Source: a virus. From it: a stretch of DNA of 22,824 nucleotides. The notes under the pieces are model-generated. The model saw only the letters and a program-made list of their open reading frames with translations, was not told the origin of the DNA and did no database searches. The stretch lies in the IMG/VR virus record IMGVR_UViG_3300008259_000185, positions 1 to 22,824 of that record; one strand, 5' to 3'. A program made the position numbers and the translations under genes. This document shows, one piece after another, positions 13,451 to 22,282 of the stretch (position 1 is its first letter; each line of letters opens with the position of its first letter).

Positions 13451-13935
13451 TGCATACAAATGTATATAATAATGGGGGCTTCTATTGGTTCATGGGTGTT
13501 GTGGAAGATAGACAAGACCCTGAGGCACTAGGAAGATGTCGTGTTCGTATTGTGGGATATCATAATCCCGACAAAACTATTTTGCCTACTGAAGATTTAC
13601 CGTGGGCAATACCTCTTATGCCCATGACATCAGCTTCTATTTCAGGAACAGGACATGCACCTGTGGGTCCTGTAGAAGGAACATGGGTAATGGGATTTTT
13701 CCTTGACGGTGATGAATGTCAGTTGCCTGTCATGTTAGGCACATTCCCGGGACGTGCTGAGCCGGTCAACTTGGTAACATTACTACAAAAACTTGCCGAA
13801 GCATTATCAAAAACTCTTACATTACCTACAACTGGGTTGTCCAGTTTGGCAATTCCTACTGTGAATGTATTGGCCACCAATGAGACTCAACGAAATGATG
13901 CCTTAAATAACAGCGTTACGGTACAAGAATCATGA
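13450..13935 (+). CDS. 5: gp5 N-terminal OB-fold protein as a separate gene
   Basis: A 161-residue protein carrying the OB-fold found at the start of T4 gp5 and in gpV-type spikes: FYWFMGVVEDRQDPEALGRC, RVRIVGYH, LPWAIPLMPMTSA, then GPVEGTWVMGFFLDGDECQ and LPVMLGTFPG (residues 10-101). It mounts the spike on the gp27 ring. After residue 105 there is only a linker-like tail. The lysozyme and needle parts of T4 gp5 are absent here, and the needle is in the next gene, joined by an ATGA overlap. No obvious frameshift signal is seen at the junction, so the two genes appear to be separate proteins. Confidence 0.85.
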   Translation: MHTNVYNNGGFYWFMGVVEDRQDPEALGRCRVRIVGYHNPDKTILPTEDLPWAIPLMPMTSASISGTGHAPVGPVEGTWVMGFFLDGDECQLPVMLGTFPGRAEPVNLVTLLQKLAEALSKTLTLPTTGLSSLAIPTVNVLATNETQRNDALNNSVTVQES

Positions 13936-16892
13936 TAGATAGACGTTTAATTATCAATGAAATACAACGACAGTTTCCGAAAGATAATGATAATAGTATT
14001 GAATCATTATTGCGTATTTCACCCACCTTACGTGGATTAATTGAATCAGAAGAAGGCGCCGAAACTTTCACAACAACATTTGGGACATTTTCTCTCCCCC
14101 AATTTCTAACTCCTTCCATTATTAATCAGATTGTTCGTGAAATTGCGGAAGCACGAAATGTTGATGGCACCTCAATTAACAGTGTTAATGCATTGTCAGC
14201 GTTAACTGAAGTTTTGCAGATTGCTCAATCTCAAAATCCATTCACAGTAACACCTGATGACATTTACGCTGCGTCACAATATGAAAATTATGAAGATATC
14301 CCATTACAAGAAAATACATTATTAACGACATTTGATGGTGATGTATTCATTGACCCAACAACAGGAGCATTGGCATTAGCACCCACTCCTAATTCTCGTA
14401 TTCTTGCACCAGAAAAAAGTCCCGAAGGACACATTGGACCATTAACTCCTGAAGATGTTGAAATTTTTGCTTTGTTGCTCGAAGATGAAATTCGTCAAGA
14501 ACGTGTGGCACAAGGATCACCTCATGGGTTAGATGTCATTGATGAAAATGAAAAAATGGGTTTATATGGATTGACGGTTCCTGATTTAGTCTCAATTGGT
14601 GTCGTAAGTCAAGGAGCCATTGATGATTGGAACTCCATCCCTGAAAATGCACGTGAAGATTATGCCAAACAAGCTGTATTGGCAGGCGTCATCTCATTGG
14701 CATTTTACAATAACATCCCATATATTCTACGAACATCATTAAGTTGGTATGTCATGGCGAATGCTCGCTTTTGGCTTGAAAGACTTATTGGTCCTAAAAA
14801 CTTCATGACGTTACAAAGAATACAGCGTTTGTTAATGTATCGTCATGTATTGCGTCAGTGGAAAACAACGTTTGCATATTTTGTTAAAAATCTCATCACA
14901 CGCAAATCACAGATATTAGGACATTTATTGGCGGCACGATTAGTGGGTGAACGTGCTGCACGTGCATTTGGATTAGGTGGGCAATTCGCCTCGGTGATTG
15001 GAAGAACAGCGGAAGAAATTTATAATCGAGGTGTGAAGGCAGTAGAAAGTGGTATACGAAATCCTACGTCAGCAGCTCAAATTGACCAAGCGGCTCGTAC
15101 AGTACCAACACCACCCACACCTCGTCCAACAACATCTCGCAAATATAGATTCTTCCCTAACATCCTGCAGCAAAACACGAATGAACCTTTACGCCGAGTC
15201 CCAGATAATCAAGGATTCTATGACCCCAATCGTGTATATCCGCGTGTCACACATATAGGTGAACCTGATACAAATCGGTTGGCACGTAATCATAAAATTA
15301 AGGACACGATTGTACAAACAAAGGATGAAGAACGCATACTTGATGTTCCTGTTGCACGAAAATCATCTCCCACCAAATGGAGTCAACCCAAGTCCCCATA
15401 TAACACAAAATATCCTTACAACCATGTGTATGAGTCTGAATCTGGACACGTAATTGAATATGATGACACACCAAACAATGAACGTATGCATTGGTATCAC
15501 CGTGAAGGCACCTTCATGGAAATTGATAGAAATGGTACTATGGTGCGTAAAATTGTGGGTGATGGTTATGAAATATGGGAACGAGATGGGTATGTATACA
15601 TTGGGGGCAAGTGCAATGTAACCGTAGAAGGTAATTGTAATCTGTATGTGAAGAACAATGTGAATCTTCAAGTTGACGGAAATCTTACTGCCGATGTTCA
15701 CAAGACAGTGACTTTCAATGTTGCCAAAGATTTCAATGTTACAGCAGGCGGCACAATTAATTTGAAGGCCAAGAAAAATGTCAACGTGGAGTCAGGTGCC
15801 ACTATTAATGCCAAGGCGAAAAACAACTTTAATGCGTCAGGCAAAAATGTCAACATCCAAGCTCAGGCAGTAATGAAACTGTCAGGTAAGTTGAAGGCTT
15901 CATTGGCAGCACCACAGGGACAAGCATTATTACTATCAGGTGCGGGTACGGTTGTTGTGAACGGTACAGGATTGGCATTGCTACCATTGCCAGGTGCCGC
16001 TGCGGCAACTTTGGCTAAATCGAATGAAGCATCTACCGCAGGATCTGCTGATATTGGTGATCCTCCAGGTGAACGTAATCCCCGCGAGCCTCAACTTGTA
16101 CCTTTGACATTGGAAGATAGAGTTGATGAGTGGGCGTCATCATTGTCTACATTGGCGGAAAATCCTGAAGATAATCGGGACGCCATTAATGCCTTGAAGA
16201 AGAAAGGCGTTGATGAAGGATTAGTCACAAATGAAGATTTGAATCGCCCATTGGCAGAAGGAACAAGAGATGAAACACCACCTCCGGCAGCGAGACCGGC
16301 GGCAGTTGCCTCATGTCAGCTCATCTATTCACAATCTTCATTCCCAAGTTCATATAGTTTAACTCCGAATGTTACATTAGGATCCCTGCCCGGATATAAT
16401 GTACTTCGCGGACAATATGGATTAACTGTACAGGACATGGTGTGTAATTTACGTCAATTGGCAGTAAATGTCATAGAACCCATGTTTGAATTAGTTGGGA
16501 AGGGTAACATCATCATCACCTCGGTGTTTAGAACTCCTGAATCTGTAACTGGATCCTTGAATCCACCCCGAGGCGTATCATTCCATCAACAAGGTCTGGG
16601 TATTGATGTATGCTTCCATAGAAAAAACTTCTCAGAATACTATAACATTGCTGTCCAATTGAAAAACTCCATTCAGTACGATAAACTACTTCTTGAATAT
16701 CGTTTAGGAAATGTTCGTGGGGTGTCATCATATAAACCTTGGATTCACATACAATGGCAACAACAGGGTATTAATTTAGCGAATGGGAACAAGGGAGGAC
16801 AGGCTAGATTACAAGCATTTACTCTCAAAAATGATAGAACATATTCTCAGACACTTGTTAACCTATTACCAGACTCCACATTAAGATATTAA
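13932..16892 (+). CDS. gp5-type needle protein with C-terminal M15-like peptidase
   Basis: A 986-residue protein. Residues 1-390 are mainly helical, with a hydrophobic and basic stretch near 245-345. Residues 390-500 are a Pro/Arg-rich linker. Residues 500-680 start HVIEYDDTPNNERMHWYHRE, followed by short repeats (CNVTVEGNCNLYVKNNVNLQ; FNVTAGGTINLKAKKNVNVE), the gp5/VgrG beta-helix needle. Residues 800-950 look like an M15 D,D-peptidase: TSVFRT (R867), SFHQQGLGID (H885, D892), LLLEYRLG (E922) and WIHIQW (H939) give the zinc ligands and catalytic acid. It would pierce the outer membrane and cut peptide cross-links. T4 gp5 instead carries a glycosidase domain ahead of the needle. Confidence 0.85.
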   Translation: MIDRRLIINEIQRQFPKDNDNSIESLLRISPTLRGLIESEEGAETFTTTFGTFSLPQFLTPSIINQIVREIAEARNVDGTSINSVNALSALTEVLQIAQSQNPFTVTPDDIYAASQYENYEDIPLQENTLLTTFDGDVFIDPTTGALALAPTPNSRILAPEKSPEGHIGPLTPEDVEIFALLLEDEIRQERVAQGSPHGLDVIDENEKMGLYGLTVPDLVSIGVVSQGAIDDWNSIPENAREDYAKQAVLAGVISLAFYNNIPYILRTSLSWYVMANARFWLERLIGPKNFMTLQRIQRLLMYRHVLRQWKTTFAYFVKNLITRKSQILGHLLAARLVGERAARAFGLGGQFASVIGRTAEEIYNRGVKAVESGIRNPTSAAQIDQAARTVPTPPTPRPTTSRKYRFFPNILQQNTNEPLRRVPDNQGFYDPNRVYPRVTHIGEPDTNRLARNHKIKDTIVQTKDEERILDVPVARKSSPTKWSQPKSPYNTKYPYNHVYESESGHVIEYDDTPNNERMHWYHREGTFMEIDRNGTMVRKIVGDGYEIWERDGYVYIGGKCNVTVEGNCNLYVKNNVNLQVDGNLTADVHKTVTFNVAKDFNVTAGGTINLKAKKNVNVESGATINAKAKNNFNASGKNVNIQAQAVMKLSGKLKASLAAPQGQALLLSGAGTVVVNGTGLALLPLPGAAAATLAKSNEASTAGSADIGDPPGERNPREPQLVPLTLEDRVDEWASSLSTLAENPEDNRDAINALKKKGVDEGLVTNEDLNRPLAEGTRDETPPPAARPAAVASCQLIYSQSSFPSSYSLTPNVTLGSLPGYNVLRGQYGLTVQDMVCNLRQLAVNVIEPMFELVGKGNIIITSVFRTPESVTGSLNPPRGVSFHQQGLGIDVCFHRKNFSEYYNIAVQLKNSIQYDKLLLEYRLGNVRGVSSYKPWIHIQWQQQGINLANGNKGGQARLQAFTLKNDRTYSQTLVNLLPDSTLRY

Positions 16893-16898
16893 ATTTAA

Positions 16899-16906
16899 TA
16901 TAAATA
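16899..16906 (+). promoter_or_regulatory. T4-type late promoter (TATAAATA) immediately before gp25
   Basis: An exact TATAAATA ends only 5 nt before the gp25 ATG at 16912. T4 late transcripts start about 6 nt after this motif, so the start would fall on or next to the A of the ATG. No Shine-Dalgarno is present between them. Confidence 0.75.
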
Positions 16907-16911
16907 ATGTC

Positions 16912-17301
16912 ATGACCATACCTAATAGAATTTACCAAGATTTAGACTTAACATTTAGCGTTACTGCAACAAAAGATGTTGCAAAACGTTTGGATGTTAA
17001 TGCTGTCAAACAATCCATAAAAAATCTCTTGTTTATTCGGAAGGGAGAAAAGTTATTTCGTCCTGAAATTGGTTCAGATTTGCAAAGAATTTTGTTTGAA
17101 CCTATGGATTTTTTAACTGTAGACTTACTTCGTGACGTTATTAGTGAAACGATACAGAAATTTGAACCGCGTGTTCGCATAGAAAATATTGAGATTATTC
17201 CTGACTATGACACCAATTCATATGATTTAACATTGTATTTTTATGTGATTGGCATCTACACACCTGTTACATTTAATCTAACCTTACAGAGACTTCGCTA
17301 A
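16912..17301 (+). CDS. 25: gp25-like baseplate wedge / sheath initiator
   Basis: A 129-residue protein; T4 gp25 has 132. It aligns over its length: IYQDLDLTF, VKQSIKNLLFIRKGEKLFRP and IGSDLQRILFEPMD, with the conserved EPR motif at residues 85-87 (FEPRVRIENIEI). gp25 joins the wedge to the first sheath ring and is kept in most contractile systems. The start at 16912 is the only Met ahead of the conserved region. A late promoter lies so close that its transcript would be leaderless, and no Shine-Dalgarno is visible. The stop overlaps the gp6 start (TAATG). Confidence 0.93.
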   Translation: MTIPNRIYQDLDLTFSVTATKDVAKRLDVNAVKQSIKNLLFIRKGEKLFRPEIGSDLQRILFEPMDFLTVDLLRDVISETIQKFEPRVRIENIEIIPDYDTNSYDLTLYFYVIGIYTPVTFNLTLQRLR

Positions 17302-19172
17302 TGGCCGAACTAAGAGTCACGGAACTAGAATTTCAACAAATCAAAGAGAATTTAATTCGTTATTTAGGTGCATCTGAACAGTTCTCAGATTACAATTTCG
17401 AAGGTTCAGGTATCAGTAATTTATTGGATGTGTTGGCATATAACACACATTACAATGCCATATTGGCACATCTACAAGCTAATGAAATGTTTATTGATAC
17501 GGCTGTCAAGCGTTCATCTGTTGTATCTATTGCAAAAACACTAGGATACACACCCAGAAGTGTTATCTCCCCTAAGGCGAGAGTTAATGTCACAGTGGCA
17601 AGTGCTCAGGCAGGACCTTTATCACTACCTGCAAATACAAAATTTTCAGCATCAGTTGATGGACAAAGTTTTACATTCGTATCATTAGTTGAGCATATTG
17701 CAACAAAAGTTGCCGGATCATTCACATTTAGTAATGTTGATATTGTTGAAGGTGTTGTCATCTCACAACAACAAACAGTCACATCTGACATTGTGACAGG
17801 TCCCATCACTATTAAAAATAGTAACATTGATTTGTCCACATTGGCCGTCACTGTTCAAAATAGTCAAGCAGATTTAACAACAACAGCATGGAAACGTTCA
17901 GAAACCGTTATTGATATTACAAGTAGTGATACGGTGTATTGGGTGGAAGAAGGTCAAGATGGATATTATAAGTTGTTTTTTGGTGACAACATCATAGGTA
18001 AAAGTTTGACATCAGGAAACATTGTTAACATTCAATATGTGGCATCGTTGGGTGATAGTGCAAATGGTGCACAAACCTTCTCAATTCAAACAACACTAGG
18101 CGGCGGATCTCCAATCACAACGTTAGTGCATGCTGCTTCAGGTGGTTCTGACAGAGAAAACATTGATAGTATTCGTTTTAACGCACCTCGGTATAATGCC
18201 ACACGCGGCAGAGCTGTTACTGTTGAAGATTACAAGTCATTAATTTTAGCAAACTTTGATAAAGCAAAATCTGTTGCCGTTTGGGGCGGTGAACAAAATG
18301 TTCCTCCCATTTATGGCAAAGTATTCATGTCAATTGATCCTAAAGAAGATTACATCATCACTGAATCTGACAAAGACAACATCATTAACAGTGTAATTCG
18401 TCCTCGTAGTGTATTGTCATTACAGCATGAATTTGTTGATCCTACATATCTTCATGTTGGAATGGATGTGAAAGTTTCGTATAATCCTAAAATTACACCA
18501 TACACATCCAATCAAATTTCAAGTTTAGTGGCAGGGGAAATTCGTCGCTACTTTTCTAATGAATTGTCAACATTGGATAAGAAATTCTATTATGGTCAAT
18601 TGATTAATAGAATACAAACTTCACAGCGTTCCATCTTAGGAACATTGGTGGATTTACGCTTGCAACGTAGACTTGTTCCCATTTTAAATGTCCCTGAATC
18701 ATTGAATGTGTATTTCACAACAGCCATTGAACCCAACTCGTTTAAGAGTACAAATTTCAAGACCACAATTCAAGGTGTTCAATACACCGCCTATATTCAA
18801 GATTATCCAGATGAAACTCCGCCTTCACGTACAGGAACGGGCACGTTAAAACTTCTGGATGCATCAACCAATAGAATCATTGATAACAACTACGGTAAAA
18901 TTTACTATAGTGATTCAGGGTTATTTGTTATCAACCGTTTATTGGTTACACAATTAATTGCAGGCGCATTTGATGTCCGTTTTTCTGCGTTACCACAAGA
19001 TTTAAATAAAGATTTAGCACCCACCATTGTAAGAACTACTCCTATTGTGGAACGTGCTGTTTATCCCTATCCTTCACAAAACATTGTGGTTGTGTTAGAT
19101 GATAGTCAACAAAATAAAGCCCTAGGAACATTGTCTGGTTTAACCGTTACAGCACAACCATTTGAAGGATAA
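17301..19172 (+). CDS. 6: gp6-like baseplate wedge protein
   Basis: A 623-residue protein; T4 gp6 has 660. The N-terminus has the typical LGASEQFSDYNFEGSGISNL with LLDVLAYNTHYNA, and the stretch SRRTLGYTP-like segment here reads SVVSIAKTLGYTPRSV. The middle has the J-like pattern: INSDR-type position GGSDRENIDSIRFNAPRYNA, GRAVTVEDYKSLILANF, and GGEQNVPPIYGKVFMSI near residues 325-345. gp6 dimers form the inner ring of the baseplate and, with gp25 and gp53, the wedge core. It overlaps its neighbours on both sides by one base (TAATG), so gp25, gp6 and the next gene are translationally coupled. Confidence 0.93.
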   Translation: MAELRVTELEFQQIKENLIRYLGASEQFSDYNFEGSGISNLLDVLAYNTHYNAILAHLQANEMFIDTAVKRSSVVSIAKTLGYTPRSVISPKARVNVTVASAQAGPLSLPANTKFSASVDGQSFTFVSLVEHIATKVAGSFTFSNVDIVEGVVISQQQTVTSDIVTGPITIKNSNIDLSTLAVTVQNSQADLTTTAWKRSETVIDITSSDTVYWVEEGQDGYYKLFFGDNIIGKSLTSGNIVNIQYVASLGDSANGAQTFSIQTTLGGGSPITTLVHAASGGSDRENIDSIRFNAPRYNATRGRAVTVEDYKSLILANFDKAKSVAVWGGEQNVPPIYGKVFMSIDPKEDYIITESDKDNIINSVIRPRSVLSLQHEFVDPTYLHVGMDVKVSYNPKITPYTSNQISSLVAGEIRRYFSNELSTLDKKFYYGQLINRIQTSQRSILGTLVDLRLQRRLVPILNVPESLNVYFTTAIEPNSFKSTNFKTTIQGVQYTAYIQDYPDETPPSRTGTGTLKLLDASTNRIIDNNYGKIYYSDSGLFVINRLLVTQLIAGAFDVRFSALPQDLNKDLAPTIVRTTPIVERAVYPYPSQNIVVVLDDSQQNKALGTLSGLTVTAQPFEG

Positions 19173-21772
19173 TGTCAAACTTAAAGAACAAGTTACAGCA
19201 TTTAGTTGAAGGACAGATACCTGAATATCTTCGCGTATCATATCCTAGATTTGCTTCGTTCATTAAAGAGTACTATACATTTCTTGACACCAATCGTCAA
19301 GCCAATGCAGTACTTCTTAATTCTAACACTTGGACAGACGTTGATTTAACATTAGATTTATTTGTGGATGAAATGCGTAAGCAACATGCTTATGATATTT
19401 CCTCAGAAGCCTTAACTGAACAGCGTCGTTTAATTAAGTTTATCAATCAATATTACGAAGCAAAGGGAACAGAAAACGCTGCGGAATTGTATTTCCGCAT
19501 GATGTATAATGATACCGCAACTATAAAATATCCCGGTGATTATGTTCTACGTGCTTCTGATGGCGTTTGGCAGTCGAAAAAAACACTGAAGATTGATACT
19601 GATTTCACACAAATTGATCCTGCCTCATTAGATTTAGCGCCCGCTGATTTACGCGAAAATGCTAGTGATGTATTTTCTCTGAAAGAAAAAACAATATATT
19701 TAAAGTATCATCGTCGTGAACCTACCGGATTGAAACTATACTCACATGAATTGGGGTGTGTTGAGGTTGGTCGTATCATTACAAACAATGATATTTTTGA
19801 ACTAGAAGTTGACGTTCCTAAAACCATTAACGTAAAAGATTTCAATGAAGCTTTAGCAACCTTATCATATTATGATACGGTATGGGTTACAGCATTTGTT
19901 AATGGTGTTGAATATGTGTATGGTTTTTTGACACAGCAACTTATAGGATACACCATTCTTTCCGGCGGTGAAAATTTCCGCCGCCGTGATACCTTCACAG
20001 TAGAAGTGGAAGAAAGTCCGTTATATCCTATCCCAGGACAAGAAAATAACAATGGCATCATTCGTGTAACAAGTGTAACCAAAAAAGATGTTGAAGAATA
20101 TTTTGCGTCTGATTATGTTTCAATAGGTTCAGAGTATGCTGCTAGTGATACTGAAGGTGTCATTAATAACTTTCGTTTCATTTCTACCGGACATCGCTTT
20201 GATGTCACGGGTGATTACTTTGCAGAATTATATAATGAAGATGACGATTACACAACATATAAAGATTTCACCCGCGTATTAGAAAATCCCAGAAAAAGTA
20301 GATTCTCTACATTAGTAACAGGTGATTATTTTGAAGAACGCGAAGGTGTTACATCATACATGGAATTCAATGATGACCGAGGTTATACTGATTTCAATGA
20401 AACAATATATAATCTCAGTTCTGCCACAGTACGATTCGAAGTAGGATACATTTACGAACATCCCGGTGCATGGAAAAATAATGCTGGCTTCTTGTCAGAT
20501 ATCAATAAATTACAAGACAACTATTATTATCAGGCATATTCCTATGTGGTACAAACTAAAAATGTACCATATGAAACTTGGAACACCTTATATAAAAATA
20601 GTGCCCATCCTGCAGGGTTCATTGTGTTTGGTGAATTACTTGTTGAAAATGACATTACATTTACACCGATAGATATTACAAGTACACAATACATTATCAA
20701 CAATTTTGATGATGGTGTTCAACCAGTTGATACTGTTGCAAAACATGTTGCAAAACCTGTTACTGATACTTTCTCTGTAAGTGAAAATTCCATATACAAT
20801 TTCAATAAGTCGTTGACTGATACGGCGGTTGTAGATGACGTATCAGGATTGGAGTTAAATATTCAACCAGTCTTTAGTGATATTGTAGTATCGTCTGATA
20901 TCCTTGCGAAAGACATTAACATTGCCAATATTACTGATGGTGTTGTTACCTCAGAAACATTCTTTGCAGAAATTACTATTGAACGTTCATTGGAAGATAC
21001 AATAATTACTAGTGATACAGTATCCACAAAGAATGTTAGTAAATTAGTGGAAGACAACACCTCTAGTAGTGATATTCTTTCATACTCTCTCACGAAAACA
21101 AATATAACTGACTCAGTTAATACCTTAGATTCGGTTGAAAAAAATATCAGTATACAAATTGATGGTAATACGTATAATATAGAAAATTTCTTTGAAGAAG
21201 AATATGTAAGTGATAACGTGGTTACTGTGTCGGATGAGTTTTTACTTACCCGTACATATTTCTATACCGATACAGTTACAGTAGATGATACACCTTCTGT
21301 AAATTTACAACTTAATAAAACAGAAGATGTTGAGACAACTGATACTGTGGATACTATTTTCATCGAAAAAAATATTGCCGATTCTGTTATTGTCAGTGAT
21401 ATAAAAAATATTGTCTTTTCACAAGAAGATGATGTAACAAGTGATTTGACTGAACAAGTGTCTATAACTGATAGCATAGAAATTTTCAGAGCATATTCTA
21501 CAGATGAAACGGTAAATATCAATGACTCAAATGTTCTTCTTGTTGGAAAAAATGTTTCAGATAGTGTATCTTCATCAGAAACTATAAACACGTTTGATGT
21601 CGATAAAAACATTATTGATACTGTGTTAACAGGTGAAATTGTAATTCGTGATTTCGAAAAGTTTTTCAATAACACAACATCATTGTCTGATTTGATTTGT
21701 ATCGCCCTAGACGATTATATTGCAACAGGGTATGTTGATATAGGATATGCAGGAACGGTCAACTGTACTTAA
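19172..21772 (+). CDS. Baseplate wedge protein in the gp7 position with a C-terminal repeat region
   Basis: An 866-residue protein between gp6 and gp8. Residues 10-125 (IPEYLRVSYPRFASFIKEYY, LIKFINQYYEAKGTENAAEL, YFRMMYNDTATIKYPGDYVL) form a conserved module of marine T4-like phage baseplate proteins. Near residues 430-495, LQDNYYYQAYSYVVQT and HPAGFIVFGELL form a second recurring module. From about residue 520 to 850 the protein consists of degenerate units of about 19 residues starting D-T/S-V and containing S-D. It ends with GYVDIGYAG. By position it replaces T4 gp7, but I see no direct sequence match to T4 gp7. The repeats suggest an elongated, fibre-like part. It overlaps gp6 by one base. 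Confidence 0.75.
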   Translation: MSNLKNKLQHLVEGQIPEYLRVSYPRFASFIKEYYTFLDTNRQANAVLLNSNTWTDVDLTLDLFVDEMRKQHAYDISSEALTEQRRLIKFINQYYEAKGTENAAELYFRMMYNDTATIKYPGDYVLRASDGVWQSKKTLKIDTDFTQIDPASLDLAPADLRENASDVFSLKEKTIYLKYHRREPTGLKLYSHELGCVEVGRIITNNDIFELEVDVPKTINVKDFNEALATLSYYDTVWVTAFVNGVEYVYGFLTQQLIGYTILSGGENFRRRDTFTVEVEESPLYPIPGQENNNGIIRVTSVTKKDVEEYFASDYVSIGSEYAASDTEGVINNFRFISTGHRFDVTGDYFAELYNEDDDYTTYKDFTRVLENPRKSRFSTLVTGDYFEEREGVTSYMEFNDDRGYTDFNETIYNLSSATVRFEVGYIYEHPGAWKNNAGFLSDINKLQDNYYYQAYSYVVQTKNVPYETWNTLYKNSAHPAGFIVFGELLVENDITFTPIDITSTQYIINNFDDGVQPVDTVAKHVAKPVTDTFSVSENSIYNFNKSLTDTAVVDDVSGLELNIQPVFSDIVVSSDILAKDINIANITDGVVTSETFFAEITIERSLEDTIITSDTVSTKNVSKLVEDNTSSSDILSYSLTKTNITDSVNTLDSVEKNISIQIDGNTYNIENFFEEEYVSDNVVTVSDEFLLTRTYFYTDTVTVDDTPSVNLQLNKTEDVETTDTVDTIFIEKNIADSVIVSDIKNIVFSQEDDVTSDLTEQVSITDSIEIFRAYSTDETVNINDSNVLLVGKNVSDSVSSSETINTFDVDKNIIDTVLTGEIVIRDFEKFFNNTTSLSDLICIALDDYIATGYVDIGYAGTVNCT
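20729..21715 (+). repeat. Degenerate ~57-nt (19-residue) tandem repeats in the gp7-position gene
   Basis: About fifteen units can be lined up by protein, for example DTIITSDTVSTKNVSKLVE, DSVSSSETINTFDVDKNII and DSVIVSDIKNIVFSQ. The loose consensus is D-T/S-V-x-x-S-D followed by about eight residues, often K or N, and three to four more. An insertion interrupts the array near 21150-21215. At DNA level the units are strongly diverged. Confidence 0.7.
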
Positions 21773-21777
21773 AGTAG

Positions 21778-21785
21778 TATAAATA
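21778..21785 (+). promoter_or_regulatory. T4-type late promoter (TATAAATA) for the 148-residue structural protein
   Basis: An exact TATAAATA is followed by a 33-nt AT-rich stretch and a TAGGAG Shine-Dalgarno (21807-21812) before the ATG at 21819. The expected start is near 21791. This is the cleanest promoter and ribosome site combination in the window. Confidence 0.85.
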
Positions 21786-21818
21786 CTAATAACAACTTTT
21801 ACTTTTTAGGAGAAAGAA

Positions 21819-22265
21819 ATGCAAGAAAACATCAAGGCAACAGGTAAGTTGAACATTGTTCTTCGTGATGAAAATGGTAACATCAAAGAAGAACACACCC
21901 ACGACAACTTAGTTGTAACAACAGGTTTACAACACATTGCATCCCGTATGGCAGGCACATCACAAGGCGTCATGTCACACATGGAAGTGGGTACAGATAA
22001 CACCGCAGCATCAGCCGGGCAAACTGGATTAATCGCAGGCGGTTTAACAGCTGGTCGTCAAGGTCTTGACTCATACACAGCCTCAGGTGCAACTGTAACT
22101 GCCGTTGCAACTTTTGCTGCAGGTGAAGGCACAGGCGCATTGACAGAAGCAGGCATCTTCAATGCTAGTTCATCAGGCACCATGTTGTGCCGTACAGTGT
22201 TCCCAGTAGTTAACAAGGGATCATCTGATAGTATGTCAATCACTTGGACCATCACCATCTCATAA
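21819..22265 (+). CDS. Conserved virion structural protein, probably abundant
   Basis: A 148-residue protein. The N-terminus (ATGKLNIVLRDENGNIKEEH, then DNLVVTTGLQHIASRMAG) is followed by MSHMEVGTDNTAASAGQTGL, an Ala/Gly/Thr-rich middle, GALTEAGIFNASSSGTMLCR and a final beta strand, SMSITWTITIS. Proteins of this layout are common in tail and baseplate regions of many phages and are usually listed as structural. It may form part of a fibre or a surface decoration. It has its own late promoter and a strong Shine-Dalgarno. Its codon choice is richer in C-ending codons than the flanking genes, as in gp32. Together these suggest high expression. No catalytic motif or signal peptide is seen. Confidence 0.75.
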   Translation: MQENIKATGKLNIVLRDENGNIKEEHTHDNLVVTTGLQHIASRMAGTSQGVMSHMEVGTDNTAASAGQTGLIAGGLTAGRQGLDSYTASGATVTAVATFAAGEGTGALTEAGIFNASSSGTMLCRTVFPVVNKGSSDSMSITWTITIS

Positions 22266-22282
22266 TTCAGTAAGTAAACAAT

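Noticed and set aside
15363-15701. Minus-strand ORF inside the needle gene
   Set aside because: It is antisense to the beta-helix coding region and has no independent support.
20729-21715. CRISPR-like or DNA-level direct repeats
   Set aside because: The periodicity is at protein level; the DNA units are diverged, have no spacers and lie in an open frame.
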